NCBI GenBank assembly: GCA_001896885.1
Contig: MKRJ01000028.1
Coordinates: 27,288-91,287, forward strand
DNA: 64,000 bases
Direction: 5' to 3'
Source: Rhizobiales bacterium 65-79
Lineage (GTDB): Bacteria; Pseudomonadota; Alphaproteobacteria; Rhizobiales; Rhizobiaceae
The notes beneath the pieces are model-generated. The model made no database searches. It had not been told where the DNA came from and saw nothing but the letters and a program-made list of their open reading frames with translations. Shown here piece by piece: positions 38,012-48,491 of the stretch (positions within the stretch are counted from its first letter, which is position 1; the number at the start of each line of letters is the position of its first letter). Made by a program: the position numbers and the translations under genes.

Positions 38012-41000
38012 TCACTCCGCCGCCGACAGCACCTTGCGGTAGCGCGAGAGCATGGCGCGCAGCGCCGCCGGCTTGACCGGCTTGTTGAGCACGCCGACTT
38101 CCATGCGCGCGGCCATCGCCTTCAGTTCCTCCGAGCGGTCCGCGGTGAGCAGCAGGGCCGGCGTATCGCGCCCGTGGCGCGAGCGCAGCCGCGCGATCAG
38201 TTCCAGGCCGTCTTCGCCGTCGAGATGGTAATCGGCGAGGATCACGTCGGGCGGGAGCGACGCCTGCTCGTCAAGGACGGCCGAGCCGGCGGCCGTTCGG
38301 ACCACGCATCCCCATCCCTCCAGAAGCAGGCGCATGCCTTCGACGATGCGCGGATCGTTGTCGATGCACAGCACCGACAGGCCGGAGAGCGCGAAGATGG
38401 GACCCGAGCCCTGAGCCGGCTCCCCGACCGCGGCCTGCGGCGCCGAATGGGTCCGGGGCAGGATGACGGAGAAGCGCGTGCCCTTGCCCTTCACCGATTC
38501 CAGATGCAGCTCTAGCCTCAGCACCCGCGCGATGCGGTCGACGATCGACAAGCCGAGCCCGAGGCCCGGCGCTTCCCGCACGCCTTCGTCAAGGCGGGTG
38601 AACTCGCGGAACACGGCGTTCAGCTTGTCCTCGGGGATGCCGATACCCGAATCGAAGACCTGGATCTCGACGAGTTCCCCGCGCCTCCTGACGCCGACCA
38701 GGATACGTCCCGACCGCGTATATTTGATGGCGTTGGAAACTAGATTCTGCACCAGCCTTCTCAACATGTTACGGTCGGTTCTTACCATGAGGGAGGAGGG
38801 CACGGTGGTGAGTCTCAGCCGTTTCGCCTCCGCCATGGGCTGGAAGTCGGTGGCGATCTGCTGCAGGAGTTCGTCGAGGCGGAAAACCGTTTCCGACGGC
38901 TTCAGCGCCCCGGTGTCCAGCCGCGAGATGTCGAGCACCATGCCGAGGATCGTTTCGACCGATTCGAGCGAGGATTCGATGTTGCGGGCGGCTTCGCTCG
39001 CTTCGCCCGCGCCCGCTTTTTCGATCAGCGAGGAGCAGTAGAGCCGCGCCGCGTTAAGCGGCTGCAGGATGTCGTGGCCGGCCGCCGCCAGGAAGCGCGT
39101 CTTGCCGAGATTGGCCTCCTCGGCGATCTTTTGCGCCTGCGCCAGTTCCTCGTTGACGCGCGTCAGTTCCCCGGTGCGAGCGGTCACGCGCTGTTCCAGC
39201 GTCTCGTTGATGCGCTTCAGTTCGGCGTCCGCCTTCACGCGCGCCGTGATGTCGGCATAGGTGGCGACCACGCCGCCGTCGGGCATCGGATTGGAGCGCA
39301 GTTCGATGATGCGCTGGCCGCCCCGCAGCGCTAGCTGCCATGACTGGCCGAAAGTGGTCAGCCGGTCGAGCGTCTCGGCCTCCTGTTGCTGGAGGATGTC
39401 GCCGCGCCTGGCGAGGAACGTCAGGATCTGCGCGAGCGATATGCCGACCTGCCCCAGTTCGTCCGGCAGGTCGAAAAGCGCGCGGTACTGCCTGTTCCAG
39501 CAGGTCAGCCGCAGATCCTTGTCGAAGACGGTGATGCCCTGCTCCATCTGGTCGAGCGCGATCTGCAGGAGGTCGCGGTTATGCTGGAGCGCGTCGGAGG
39601 CATCGTCCAGCAGGCGGAAGGCGTCCTTCATCGAGCCGTCGTTGCGCTGGATGAGGAGTGACAGGATGAGGCGCGCCGAGGACGAGCCGACGGCGCTCGC
39701 CAGCAGCTGTTCGGAGAAGCGTATGGCGGCCATGCTGGCCGGCGCGTTGCCGGGCAGGGGATGTCCCTCCCGCTCCTCGAAGCTCTGGAACGAACGCTCC
39801 GTCCGCTCTACTCCGAGATAGCGCGAGATCGTGTCCTTGATGTCGTTGACGGTGATGGTGGTGCGCGAGCGGCGGAAGGCCGGCACGGGACCAGCTTCGC
39901 GCGGCACGAAGATGGAGGCCTGGATGCGCTCGCGCGGCTTGGAGGCGCGCGACAGCGAGCCCAGCACATAGAGCGTCGTGTTGAGCGCGAGGCTCCACAG
40001 GACGCCGTGGTTGAGAGGCGCCGCCACGGTCCCGAACAGCGCCTGCGGCTTGAGCATGGCGATGCCGAAAGGCCCGTTGAGCAGGAATTCGGTTCCATGC
40101 GGCAGGATGGACGGAATGAAGAGTGTATAGGCCCAGATGATCCCGCCGGCCGCCATGCCGAGCGCCGCGCCGCGCGCATTGGCGCCGCGCCATAACAGCC
40201 CGCCGACGAAGGGCGGGATGAATTGCGCGATGGCGGCGAAGGAGATCAGGCCGATCGACACCAGCCCCACGTCGCCGGGCATGCCGCGGTGGTAGAGGAA
40301 CGCCGCGAAAAGGATGACGAAGATCGCGATCCGGCGAATGGTCAGGATCATCTTCGACCAGTCCTCGTTGTCGCCGAGCTCGGGCCGGAGCAGCCGGCGC
40401 AGGAACAGCGGGATCACCAGGTCGTTCGAGATCATGATCGAAAGCGCCACGCTCGCCACGATCACCATCGCGGTCGCCGCCGACAGGCCGCCGATGAAGG
40501 CGATCATGGCGATGATGTCGCGATCGTGGGAGAGCGGCAGCGCCAGCACGTAGAGATCGGCGCTGGTCGCGTCGCCGATATGCGTCAGCCCCGCGAAGGC
40601 GATGGGGATGACGAAGATGTTGATGGCGACGAGGTAGAGCGGGAAGACCCAGGCCGCCTTGCGCAGCTCATCCTCCGACCGGTTCTCGACGATCATGATG
40701 TAGAACTGGCGCGGAAGCATGATGACGGCGGCGGCGCTGAGGCCCGTCATGACCAGCCAGGACGTCAGCGACGTATGGTAGTTGAGCGCCGCCTGAACGT
40801 CCTGGTTCTCGCGGACGGCTTCGATGAGGCTCGTCGGCCGGTCGGCCAGGAAGAACATGACGGTCACGCCGACGGCGAGGAAGGCCAGAAGCTTGACGAC
40901 CGATTCCACCGCCATGGCGAGCACCAGCCCGTCCTGGTGCTCGGTGGCGTCGGCATGGCGCGTGCCGAAAAGCATGGCGAACACGGCAAGCATGAAGGCG

Positions 41001-41497
41001 ACGGAAAAGGCGGCGTCGCCGAGAGGGAAGGTGCTGGTCGCGGCCTGATGGTAGTGCGTCACCATGAGGTCGACCGAACCCGAGATCGAGCGGAGCTGGA
41101 GCGCGATGTACGGAATGGTGCCGATCGTGCCGATGAGCGTGGCGATGGAGGCGACGGCGAAGCTCTTGCCGTAGCGGGCGGCGAGGAAATCGGCGATCGA
41201 GGTTATCCTCTCCGCCTTGACCAGCCGGATCAGGCGCTTGAGCAGCGGGAAGCCGAAAACGAAGATGATGATCGGCCCGATATAGATCGAGAGGAAATCG
41301 AAGCCGTGCTCCGAGGCGAGTCCGACCGAGCCGAAGAACGTCCACGACGTGCAGTAGATGGCGAGGCTGAGCGCGTAGATATAGGGGCGCGGGGTCGTCG
41401 CGCTGGTTCGCCGGGCGTTCCTGTCGCCGACGCTGGCCACGATAAAGAGCAGCGTCACATAGGCGATCGCGGCGAGGAATATGGGCCAGCCCTGCAC
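38012..41497 (-). CDS. SLC5-type hybrid sensor histidine kinase, CrbS-like
   Basis: This 1161-residue protein joins a sodium/solute symporter-like domain (residues ~1-500, about 12-13 membrane segments), a PAS-like region (~640-770) and a short coiled coil. A histidine kinase follows (H808 in AAAGHDILQPLNAARL; N box NLVSNAIKYT; G box GLGLGLSIVDRIAR). The C-terminal receiver has Asp in VILADYHLDG. It belongs to the CrbS/NahK-type kinases that sense or carry small carboxylates. It is convergent with its likely partner response regulator (80-bp gap). A direct transport role is uncertain. Confidence 0.93.
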   Translation of the reverse strand: MQGWPIFLAAIAYVTLLFIVASVGDRNARRTSATTPRPYIYALSLAIYCTSWTFFGSVGLASEHGFDFLSIYIGPIIIFVFGFPLLKRLIRLVKAERITSIADFLAARYGKSFAVASIATLIGTIGTIPYIALQLRSISGSVDLMVTHYHQAATSTFPLGDAAFSVAFMLAVFAMLFGTRHADATEHQDGLVLAMAVESVVKLLAFLAVGVTVMFFLADRPTSLIEAVRENQDVQAALNYHTSLTSWLVMTGLSAAAVIMLPRQFYIMIVENRSEDELRKAAWVFPLYLVAINIFVIPIAFAGLTHIGDATSADLYVLALPLSHDRDIIAMIAFIGGLSAATAMVIVASVALSIMISNDLVIPLFLRRLLRPELGDNEDWSKMILTIRRIAIFVILFAAFLYHRGMPGDVGLVSIGLISFAAIAQFIPPFVGGLLWRGANARGAALGMAAGGIIWAYTLFIPSILPHGTEFLLNGPFGIAMLKPQALFGTVAAPLNHGVLWSLALNTTLYVLGSLSRASKPRERIQASIFVPREAGPVPAFRRSRTTITVNDIKDTISRYLGVERTERSFQSFEEREGHPLPGNAPASMAAIRFSEQLLASAVGSSSARLILSLLIQRNDGSMKDAFRLLDDASDALQHNRDLLQIALDQMEQGITVFDKDLRLTCWNRQYRALFDLPDELGQVGISLAQILTFLARRGDILQQQEAETLDRLTTFGQSWQLALRGGQRIIELRSNPMPDGGVVATYADITARVKADAELKRINETLEQRVTARTGELTRVNEELAQAQKIAEEANLGKTRFLAAAGHDILQPLNAARLYCSSLIEKAGAGEASEAARNIESSLESVETILGMVLDISRLDTGALKPSETVFRLDELLQQIATDFQPMAEAKRLRLTTVPSSLMVRTDRNMLRRLVQNLVSNAIKYTRSGRILVGVRRRGELVEIQVFDSGIGIPEDKLNAVFREFTRLDEGVREAPGLGLGLSIVDRIARVLRLELHLESVKGKGTRFSVILPRTHSAPQAAVGEPAQGSGPIFALSGLSVLCIDNDPRIVEGMRLLLEGWGCVVRTAAGSAVLDEQASLPPDVILADYHLDGEDGLELIARLRSRHGRDTPALLLTADRSEELKAMAARMEVGVLNKPVKPAALRAMLSRYRKVLSAAE

Positions 41498-41759
41498 GCC
41501 GGAGATCCTCCTTTAGCCTGTGGGCGGATTGGCTCGCGTCAGCCGGATGGGTAGAGCAGGCGCGCGGGAGAGTCTAGAATTTTGCGCCGCTATGCTTGAC
41601 GCCGTCGTCCTGCCACAGACGAAAGGAGAAGCGGATACCTTTGCAATGAAAGCACTTTTTCGGTGACCTTGCCGCACTTTTTGCTAAGTTCTTCGACGCC
41701 TGAGTGCAGATTCGACCGGAATGGCGGTCGGCACCGATGCGGCAGCAAAGGAGAGATCG
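41498..41759. other. 262-bp divergent gap between the sensor kinase and mscL
   Basis: It should hold divergent promoters. An AT-richer stretch lies near 41630-41700. No hairpin, operator or small gene that I can support is visible. Confidence 0.5.
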
Positions 41760-42185
41760 ATGCTTAAAGAATTCCAGGAATTCATCTCCAAAGGCAACGT
41801 TATGGACCTTGCCGTCGGTGTCATCATCGGCGGCGCCTTTGGACTGATCGTCAAATCGCTGACCGACGACATCATCATGCCGATCGTAGGCGCCATTTTC
41901 GGCGGCTTCGATTTCTCGAACTATTTCCTGGCGCTTTCCCACGGCGTCACCGCGACGACGCTTGCCGAGGCGCGCAAGCAGGGCGCCGTCTTCGCCTATG
42001 GCAATTTCATCAGCGTGGTCATCAATTTCCTCATCCTCGCCTGGATCATCTTCATGATGGTCAAGGGCGTGAATGCGATCCGCCGCAAGTTCGAGAAGCC
42101 GGCTGTTCCGGCGGGGGATGCGCCGCCGCCCGCCGACGTCAGGCTCCTCACCGAAATCCGCGACCTGCTCGCCCACCGCGCCTGA
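41760..42185 (+). CDS. mscL: Large-conductance mechanosensitive channel
   Basis: This 141-residue protein has the MscL N-terminus [20 protein letters not shown] and pore helix [21 protein letters not shown] second membrane segment ([20 protein letters not shown]) and a short cytoplasmic helix follow. It opens under membrane tension to release solutes on hypo-osmotic shock. AAAGGAG precedes the ATG at 41760 by 7 nt. Confidence 0.97.
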   Translation: MLKEFQEFISKGNVMDLAVGVIIGGAFGLIVKSLTDDIIMPIVGAIFGGFDFSNYFLALSHGVTATTLAEARKQGAVFAYGNFISVVINFLILAWIIFMMVKGVNAIRRKFEKPAVPAGDAPPPADVRLLTEIRDLLAHRA

Positions 42186-42291
42186 AAAAAAGAGACACGA
42201 CGGGGATGGCCCATGCGAGGGTCATCCTCATCGCCGATGGTCCATTTCGCTGGCCTGGGCCGGGCCGGCACAGCCAACCGGTTCTTGAAAA

Positions 42292-42684
42292 ATGCCTCTC
42301 GTTCGCATCTCGCTCTTGCGCGGGAAATCACCCGCCTATCATGCCGCGCTCTCCGATGGAGTGTACAGGGCTATGCGCGAGACCTTCAATGTCCCTGAGG
42401 GCGACCGCTTCATCCTTATCCACGAGCATGAGCCCGGCACGTTCTTCGTCGATCCCGACTATCTTGGCATTCCACGCTCGGCCGACGCGGTGATCATCCA
42501 GATCACCTGCAACGACACGCGCACCACCGCACAGAAGATCGCTTTTTACGCGCGCATCGCGGAGCATCTGGGAAGGAGTCCCGGCGTCAGGCAGGAGGAG
42601 GTTTTCATCAACCTGGTGGAGGTCAAGGCGGAGAACTGGTCCTTCGGTAGGGGCATCGCCCAATATGCCAAACCGCCGCAATAA
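42292..42684 (+). CDS. Tautomerase family protein
   Basis: This 130-residue protein starts MPLVRISLLRGKSPAYHAAL, leaving Pro1 as the catalytic base after Met removal. It has the tautomerase/MIF-type middle (GDRFILIHEHEPGTFFVDPD) and a C-terminal VFINLVEVKAENWSFG. The length fits the fused cis-CaaD/malonate-semialdehyde-decarboxylase-like groups. The substrate is unknown. It may be co-transcribed with the aminotransferase 12 bp downstream. Confidence 0.88.
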   Translation: MPLVRISLLRGKSPAYHAALSDGVYRAMRETFNVPEGDRFILIHEHEPGTFFVDPDYLGIPRSADAVIIQITCNDTRTTAQKIAFYARIAEHLGRSPGVRQEEVFINLVEVKAENWSFGRGIAQYAKPPQ

Positions 42685-42696
42685 GCTCTGAACGAC

Positions 42697-43857
42697 ATGA
42701 CCTTGATCGATCGATTGCGGCCCGAAGCCCGCCGGGCTCCGGAGAGCGGCATCTCGGCCGTCGCCAATCGCGGCCGGGGCCAGCCCGGCGTCATCCCGCT
42801 TTGGGTCGGCGAAGGCGACCTGCCGACGCCTTCCTTCATAGCCGACGCCGCCACGCGCGCGCTTACAGGCGGCGAGACCTTCTACACCTGGCAGCGCGGC
42901 ATTCCGGATCTGCGCGAGGCGCTGGCGCGCTACTACACGCGCCATTTCGGGCGGACTTTCTCTTCGGAAGAATTCCTGGTCACCGGCGGCGGCATGCAGG
43001 CGATCCAGCTTGCGCTGCAGGCGACGGCCGGCGCGGGCGACGAGGTGATCTACCTCGCGCCGGCCTGGCCGAACTTTCCCGGTGCGGCGGGCGTGGCGGG
43101 GGCGAAAACCGTGCCGGTCCGGCTCGACTTTGGCGACAATGGCTGGTCCTGCGATGTCGGCCGCATCGAACAGGCCGTCACGCCGAAAACCAGGGCGATC
43201 TTCCTGAATAGCCCCGCCAACCCGACCGGTTGGACGGCCGACCGCGAGACGCTCCAGGCCGTGCTCGATCTGGCGCGCCGCCACGGCCTCTGGATCATCG
43301 CCGACGAGATTTATGCGCTGTTCTATTATGGCGGCGGACGAGCGGCGTCCTTCCTCGACATCATGGAGCCGGAGGACCGCGTCCTCTTCGTCAACACCTT
43401 CTCCAAGAACTGGGCGATGACCGGATGGCGCATCGGCTGGCTGAAAGTGCATCCGGCGCTCCAGCAGACCTTCGAGAACCTGATCCAGTATTCGACGTCC
43501 GGCGTGGCGCAGTTCATGCAGCGCGGCGCGATCGCGGCGCTGGACGAGGGCGACGGCTTTCTCTTCGAGCAGGTGGAGCGGGCGCGGAAGGCCCGCGACC
43601 TCGTCTGCGGCATCCTCGCGGGGACCGGCCGCACGCGCTTTGCGGTGCCGCAGGGCGCCTTCTATCTGTTCTTCGGCGTCGATGGCGTCACGGATTCGCT
43701 CGCCGCCGCCTTCCGCATCCTGGATGAGACTAAAGTCGGCCTGGCGCCGGGCGTAGCCTTCGGCGGCGAGGGCTTTTTCCGGCTCTGCTTTCATCGCCGG
43801 CTCGACCAGATCGAGGAAGCCGCGGGCCGGCTGGCGGGGTGGATCGGGAAATTATGA
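42697..43857 (+). CDS. Class I/II PLP aminotransferase
   Basis: This 386-residue fold-type I enzyme has FYTWQRGIPDLREALARYYT, the PLP-phosphate and ring contacts around NSPANPTGW and ADEIYALFYY, and the PLP lysine in NTFSKNWAMTGWRIGW. The C-terminal Arg (FFRLCFHRRL) should bind the carboxylate. The aspartate/aromatic aminotransferase group is likely; the substrate cannot be named. Confidence 0.92.
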   Translation: MTLIDRLRPEARRAPESGISAVANRGRGQPGVIPLWVGEGDLPTPSFIADAATRALTGGETFYTWQRGIPDLREALARYYTRHFGRTFSSEEFLVTGGGMQAIQLALQATAGAGDEVIYLAPAWPNFPGAAGVAGAKTVPVRLDFGDNGWSCDVGRIEQAVTPKTRAIFLNSPANPTGWTADRETLQAVLDLARRHGLWIIADEIYALFYYGGGRAASFLDIMEPEDRVLFVNTFSKNWAMTGWRIGWLKVHPALQQTFENLIQYSTSGVAQFMQRGAIAALDEGDGFLFEQVERARKARDLVCGILAGTGRTRFAVPQGAFYLFFGVDGVTDSLAAAFRILDETKVGLAPGVAFGGEGFFRLCFHRRLDQIEEAAGRLAGWIGKL

Positions 43858-43923
43858 TTCCGGGATCACAAGGTTTTTTGCTCTTGCGCCACGGCCACCT
43901 ACTCCCGGTCTTTCGGCCGGATC

Positions 43924-44008
43924 CTCCCCTCAGAGGGGAGGGAAAGCGCCGGCCGCACCGTTTTCATCCCCTTTGAGGGGGAGGTGGCCCGAAGGGCCGG
44001 AGGGGGTG
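43924..44008. repeat. Palindromic intergenic repeat (copy 1)
   Basis: Stem CTCCCCTC-aga-GGGGAG is followed by CCCCTTTGAGGGGGAGGTGG and GGCCC-gaa-GGGCC ahead of GGAGGGGGTGG. It lies between convergent genes. Related copies lie at 55.9, 57.3, 58.2 and 61.4 kb. Confidence 0.75.
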
Positions 44009-44015
44009 GATTTAC

Positions 44016-45293
44016 CTATCCGCCCGCCTTGTTGACGGCCAGCGGCACGATGCGTTCGGACGAGGCCGGCGCTTCCCGCTTCTCGGGCGCGAAGGGAATG
44101 CCGAGCGCCTGCCATGTCTCGAGAAGGGCGTCCTTCAGACCGCCGATCAGTTCGTCGGAATGGAACGGCGTCGGCGTGATGCGCAGGCGCTCGGTTCCGC
44201 GCGGCACGGTCGGGTAGTTGATCGGCTGGATATAGATGCCATGAATTTCGAGCAGCCGGTCGCTCGCCTTCTTGCAAAGCTCCGGATCGCCGACCAGCAC
44301 CGGTACGATATGCGTTTCCGACGGCATGACCGGCAGGCCGGCGGCCGAAAGCACGTCCTTGGCGCGTTTCGCCTGCCGCTGCTGGGCGTCGCGCTCCGTT
44401 TGCGAATGTTTGAGGTGACGGATGGAAGCCGTCGCGGCGGCGGCGATGGCCGGCGGTAGGGCGGTGGTAAAGATGAAGCCCGGCGCGTAGGAGCGCACGG
44501 CGTCGACCACGGCGCGCCGGCCGGCGATATAGCCGCCGAGCGTGCCGAAGGCCTTGGCCAGCGTCCCTTCGATGATGTCGATGCGGTCGGCCAGCCCCTC
44601 GCGATCGGTGATGCCACCACCGCGCGGCCCGTACATGCCGACGGCGTGGACCTCGTCGATATAGGTCATGGCGTTGTACTTGCCGGCGAGGTCGGCGATT
44701 TTTTCGATCGGCGAAACGTCGCCGTCCATTGAATAGACGGACTCGAAGACGATCAGCTTGGCGCGCTCAGGTCCCGCCGCGGCGAGCAGGCTTTCCAGAT
44801 GCGCGAGGTCGTTGTGGCGGAAGATCTTTTTTTCCGCACCGGAGCGGCGCACGCCCTCGATCATGGAGGCGTGGTTGAGTTCGTCGGAGAGGATCAGGCA
44901 ATCCGGCAGCAGGCGGGCGACGGTCGAGATCGCGGCCTCGTTGGAGATGAAGCCGGAGGTGAAGACCAGCGCGGCCTCCTTGCCGTGCAGGTCGGCGAGT
45001 TCGTGCTCGAGCTCGACCAGCGGATGGTTGGTGCCGGAGATGTTGCGCGTGCCGCCGGCGCCGGAGCCCATGCGGCCGGCGGCATCCTGCATGGCGGCGA
45101 TGACGTCCGGATGCTGTCCCATGCCGAGATAGTCGTTCGAGCACCACACCGTGATCTCGCGCGCCTCGCTTCCGTCACGCCAGATGGCGCGCGGAAAGCG
45201 GCCGACGATGCGTTCGAGGTTGGCGAAGACCCGGTAGCGTTTTTCTGCGTGAAGCTGGTCGATCGCTTCCTCGAAGAACCGCTGATAGTCCAT
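44016..45293 (-). CDS. hemA: 5-Aminolevulinate synthase
   Basis: This 425-residue PLP enzyme makes 5-aminolevulinate from glycine and succinyl-CoA, the Shemin route typical of alphaproteobacteria. It begins [20 protein letters not shown] and has [44 protein letters not shown] and the PLP lysine in [19 protein letters not shown] lies about 7 nt before the start at 45293; the longer frame is unsupported. The C-terminal ~25 residues after IPFAPEKRE are a variable tail. Confidence 0.96.
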   Translation of the reverse strand: MDYQRFFEEAIDQLHAEKRYRVFANLERIVGRFPRAIWRDGSEAREITVWCSNDYLGMGQHPDVIAAMQDAAGRMGSGAGGTRNISGTNHPLVELEHELADLHGKEAALVFTSGFISNEAAISTVARLLPDCLILSDELNHASMIEGVRRSGAEKKIFRHNDLAHLESLLAAAGPERAKLIVFESVYSMDGDVSPIEKIADLAGKYNAMTYIDEVHAVGMYGPRGGGITDREGLADRIDIIEGTLAKAFGTLGGYIAGRRAVVDAVRSYAPGFIFTTALPPAIAAAATASIRHLKHSQTERDAQQRQAKRAKDVLSAAGLPVMPSETHIVPVLVGDPELCKKASDRLLEIHGIYIQPINYPTVPRGTERLRITPTPFHSDELIGGLKDALLETWQALGIPFAPEKREAPASSERIVPLAVNKAGG

Positions 45294-45461
45294 TGTGCCG
45301 CTCCTGCAATCCGGGCGGAGCATAGTAGCCGCCCGCCATGAGGTAAACGCCGCACGGTCTGTCAAAATGCCACGCCTTCCGACCCTCGCCTTGACGGGGT
45401 GCCGGCTTGGCTAAGATGTTGAAATCGCTACCTCCCCCCGCAAGGGAGGAGACAGGCCGCG

Positions 45462-46832
45462 CTACCCCAGCACCTCCGTCACCGCCTTCTTCGCACCGGC
45501 GACGATCGTGTCCGCCTCCGCGCGCGTCAGGCAGAGCGGCGGCGCGAAGCCGAGGATGTCGCCCTGCGGCATGGCGCGGCCGATGATGCCGAGCCTGAGC
45601 AGAGCGGTCGCCACCTGCGGGCCGACCTTCTTCGCCGGGTCGAAGAACTTGCGGTCGTCCTTGTCCTCCACGAATTCGACAGCGTTGAGCAGGCCTTCGC
45701 CGCGCACGTCGCCGACATGGCGGTGGCCGGAAAGCGCGTCCTTCATCGCCTTGTTGAAATAGGCGCCGGTCTCGCGCGCGTTCGTCACCAGGTCGAGTTC
45801 GTCCACGACCTTCAGATTGGCCACGCCCGCCGCCGCGCCGATCGGGTGCGCCGAATAGGTCCAGCCGTGGCCGATGGCGCCGTTCTCGTCGGTGCCGCGC
45901 TCCAGCACCTTCCACACCTTCTCCGAGACGATCGAACCGGAGAGCGGCGCGTAGGCCGAGGTCAGGCCCTTGGCGATGGTGATGATGTCGGCCTCGATGC
46001 CGTAATGGTCGGAGCCGAACATGGTGCCGAGGCGCCCGAAGCCGGTCACGACCTCGTCGGCGATGAGCAGGATGTCGTGCTTCTTCAGGACCTTCTGGAT
46101 CGCCGCCCAGTAGCCCTTCGGCGCCGGCACGATGCCGCCCGTGCCGAGCACCGGCTCGCCGATGAAGGCGGCCACCGTGTCCGGACCCTCGCGCTGGATC
46201 AGCGCCTCCAGTTCCTTCGCACAATGTTCGGAGAATTGCTCCTCGCTCATCGAGCGGTCGTCGCGCCGGTAATAATAGGGCGCGATCGTATGCTTCACCT
46301 GCGGGAAGGGGAGATCGAACTTCTTGTGGTAGAGATCGAGCCCGGTCAGCGAGCCGGTCATCAGGCCGGAGCCGTGATAGCCGCGCCAGCGCGAGATGAT
46401 CTTCTTCTTCTGCGGCCGCCCGAGGATGTTGTTGAAATACCATACCAGCTTGACGTTGGTTTCGTTCGCATCGGAGCCGCCGAGGCCGAAATAGACCTTC
46501 GACATGTTCTTCGGGGCGCGCTCCAGCACCATTTTCGCAAGCGTGATCGAGGCTTCCGTGCCGGTGCCGACATAGGAATGGTAATAGGCGAGTTCCTTCG
46601 CCTGTTTGGCGATCGCGTCGGTGATCTCGGTGCGGCCGTAGCCGGCGTTGACGCAATAGAGCCCGGCGAAGGCGTCGAGCAGGCGCGTGCCGTCGCGATC
46701 CTCGATATAGACGCCCGAACCGCCGGTGATGACCCGCGTCGGCGTCTCGCCGCGCGCGTGCTGGGCGAGATGGGTCGAAGGATGGAAGAAATTCTCCCTG
46801 TCCCACTGGCCGAGTTGATCGTTGGTAAGCAT
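45462..46832 (-). CDS. doeD: Class III aminotransferase, probable L-2,4-diaminobutyrate transaminase (DoeD)
   Basis: This 456-residue PLP enzyme has SYVGTGTEASITLAKMVLE, GLGGSDANETNVKLVWYFNN, the Asp of LLIADEVVTGFGR and the PLP lysine in TIAKGLTSAYAPL. The omega-type class III family includes DoeD, which converts 2,4-diaminobutyrate to aspartate semialdehyde. The neighbouring dehydrogenase, AsnC-type regulator and ectoine transporter support this call. AAGGA precedes the start at 46832. Taken alone it would only be called an omega-aminotransferase. Confidence 0.82.
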   Translation of the reverse strand: MLTNDQLGQWDRENFFHPSTHLAQHARGETPTRVITGGSGVYIEDRDGTRLLDAFAGLYCVNAGYGRTEITDAIAKQAKELAYYHSYVGTGTEASITLAKMVLERAPKNMSKVYFGLGGSDANETNVKLVWYFNNILGRPQKKKIISRWRGYHGSGLMTGSLTGLDLYHKKFDLPFPQVKHTIAPYYYRRDDRSMSEEQFSEHCAKELEALIQREGPDTVAAFIGEPVLGTGGIVPAPKGYWAAIQKVLKKHDILLIADEVVTGFGRLGTMFGSDHYGIEADIITIAKGLTSAYAPLSGSIVSEKVWKVLERGTDENGAIGHGWTYSAHPIGAAAGVANLKVVDELDLVTNARETGAYFNKAMKDALSGHRHVGDVRGEGLLNAVEFVEDKDDRKFFDPAKKVGPQVATALLRLGIIGRAMPQGDILGFAPPLCLTRAEADTIVAGAKKAVTEVLG

Positions 46833-46863
46833 TGGCCTGTCCTTTCGGGTATTTGAAATCGTT

Positions 46864-48363
46864 TCAGCGCCAGTCGCGGCAGACATATTTGACCTCGGTG
46901 AAGGCCTCCATGCCGAGCCGCGCGCCCTCGCGGCCGAGGCCGGATTGCTTCATGCCGCCGAAGGGGATCGGCGCGCCGGTCACCTTGGTGCGGTTGACGG
47001 CGACCATGCCGTATTGCAGCGCCCGGCTGGCGCGGTAGATGCGGCGCGGATCGTTGGTGTGGAGATAGGCGACGAGCCCGTATTCGGTGTCGTTGGCGCG
47101 CTCCAGCACCTCTTCCTCCGTATCGAAGGGCGCGACCGCCGCGACCGGGCCGAACGTCTCCTCATGCATGATGAGCGCGTCGGCCGGCACGTCGGCGAGC
47201 ACGGTCGGTTCGAAGAAGAGCGGACCGGCCGGATGACCCTTGCCGCCGGTGAGGCAGCGCGCGCCTTTTGCCAGCGCGTCCTGGACCTGTTCGCGCTGCT
47301 TGGCCACCGCGCGCTCGTTCATCAGCGGCCCGATATCGGGATCATCCATTCCCGGCCCGACGGTCAGTCCGGACGTCGCCTCGGCGAGGCGTTTGCAGAA
47401 GGCCTCGTAGACCGGGCGCTCGACGAAGAAGCGATTGGCCCCGAGGCAGTCCTGGCCGCTGGTGGCGAATTTCGCCTTGACCGCCTCCTCCACCGCCTGG
47501 TCGAGATCGGCGTCGGAAAAGACGATGAAGGGCGCCAGCCCGCCGAGTTCCAGCACCAGCCGTTTCACCGTGTCCGCCGACTGGCGGAAGAGCAGCCGGC
47601 CGATCTCGGTGGAACCCGTGAACGAAAGGACGCGCACGCGCGCGTCCTCCGTCCACGGTTTGACGATCTCCGGCGCATGGCCGGTGACGATGTTGAAGAC
47701 GCCGCGCGGCATGCCCGCGCGCTGGGCGAGAACGGCGAGCGCGGTCGCCGAGAAGGGCGTTTCGACCGAAGGATGCGCGACGCAGGTGCAGCCGGCGGCA
47801 AGGGCGGCGGCGGCCTTGCGAGTCAGCATCGCGGCCGGGAAGTTCCATGGCGTGATGAGTGCTGCGACGCCCGCCGGCTCGCGCCACAATTCCACCTCCG
47901 CGTCGGGCAGGTGCGACATGACGCTCTCGATGTTGGCGCGCCTGGCCTCCTCGGCATAGAACTCGACGAAGGAGGCGGCGTAGTCGATCTCGCCGCGCGC
48001 CTCCGAGATCGGCTTGCCCTGCTCGATCGTCATGATCCGCGCCAGGTCCTCACGCGCGTCCGTGATGAGCATGAACCATTTGCGCAGCACCGCCGAGCGT
48101 TCCTGCGGCAGGAGGCCAGCCCAGCCGGGAAAGGCGGCGGAGGCGGCGTCGACCGCCGCCCGCGATTCCGCCCCGGACAGGGCCGGAATGGAGCCGATGA
48201 CGGCGCCGGTCGCCGGATCGGTGACGGCGATCGCCCTGTGGCCGGCGGCGTCGATGCCGATCCGCTCTCCGTCGATGAAGGAGGCGGCGCAGAAGAGTTC
48301 CTGATCCGAAAGCCTCGGCTCCGGACCGTCGGGCCCCTGTCGTTTGGTTGCCGTTTTCGCCAT
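46864..48363 (-). CDS. doeC: NAD(P)-dependent aldehyde dehydrogenase, probable DoeC
   Basis: This 499-residue protein is of the succinate-semialdehyde-dehydrogenase type. The cofactor segment is ALITPWNFPAAMLTRKAAAA and the GSTEIGRLL motif is present. Catalytic Glu is in LELGGLAPF and Cys in ATSGQDCLGAN. DoeC oxidises aspartate semialdehyde to aspartate, completing ectoine use as carbon and nitrogen. It lies 31 bp upstream of doeD in the same direction. Sequence alone would fit gabD equally; context decides. Confidence 0.82.
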   Translation of the reverse strand: MAKTATKRQGPDGPEPRLSDQELFCAASFIDGERIGIDAAGHRAIAVTDPATGAVIGSIPALSGAESRAAVDAASAAFPGWAGLLPQERSAVLRKWFMLITDAREDLARIMTIEQGKPISEARGEIDYAASFVEFYAEEARRANIESVMSHLPDAEVELWREPAGVAALITPWNFPAAMLTRKAAAALAAGCTCVAHPSVETPFSATALAVLAQRAGMPRGVFNIVTGHAPEIVKPWTEDARVRVLSFTGSTEIGRLLFRQSADTVKRLVLELGGLAPFIVFSDADLDQAVEEAVKAKFATSGQDCLGANRFFVERPVYEAFCKRLAEATSGLTVGPGMDDPDIGPLMNERAVAKQREQVQDALAKGARCLTGGKGHPAGPLFFEPTVLADVPADALIMHEETFGPVAAVAPFDTEEEVLERANDTEYGLVAYLHTNDPRRIYRASRALQYGMVAVNRTKVTGAPIPFGGMKQSGLGREGARLGMEAFTEVKYVCRDWR

Positions 48364-48491
48364 GGCGGATTGTCTTGACGGGTGAATTTCCACCGCATGA
48401 CAATAGCGGCGGCGACGGAGAGGCGTTCGCCAAACTCGCCTGCGAAATCCGATGGATGAACTGTTTACGGCAGGGGCGGCGAAAGGATCGT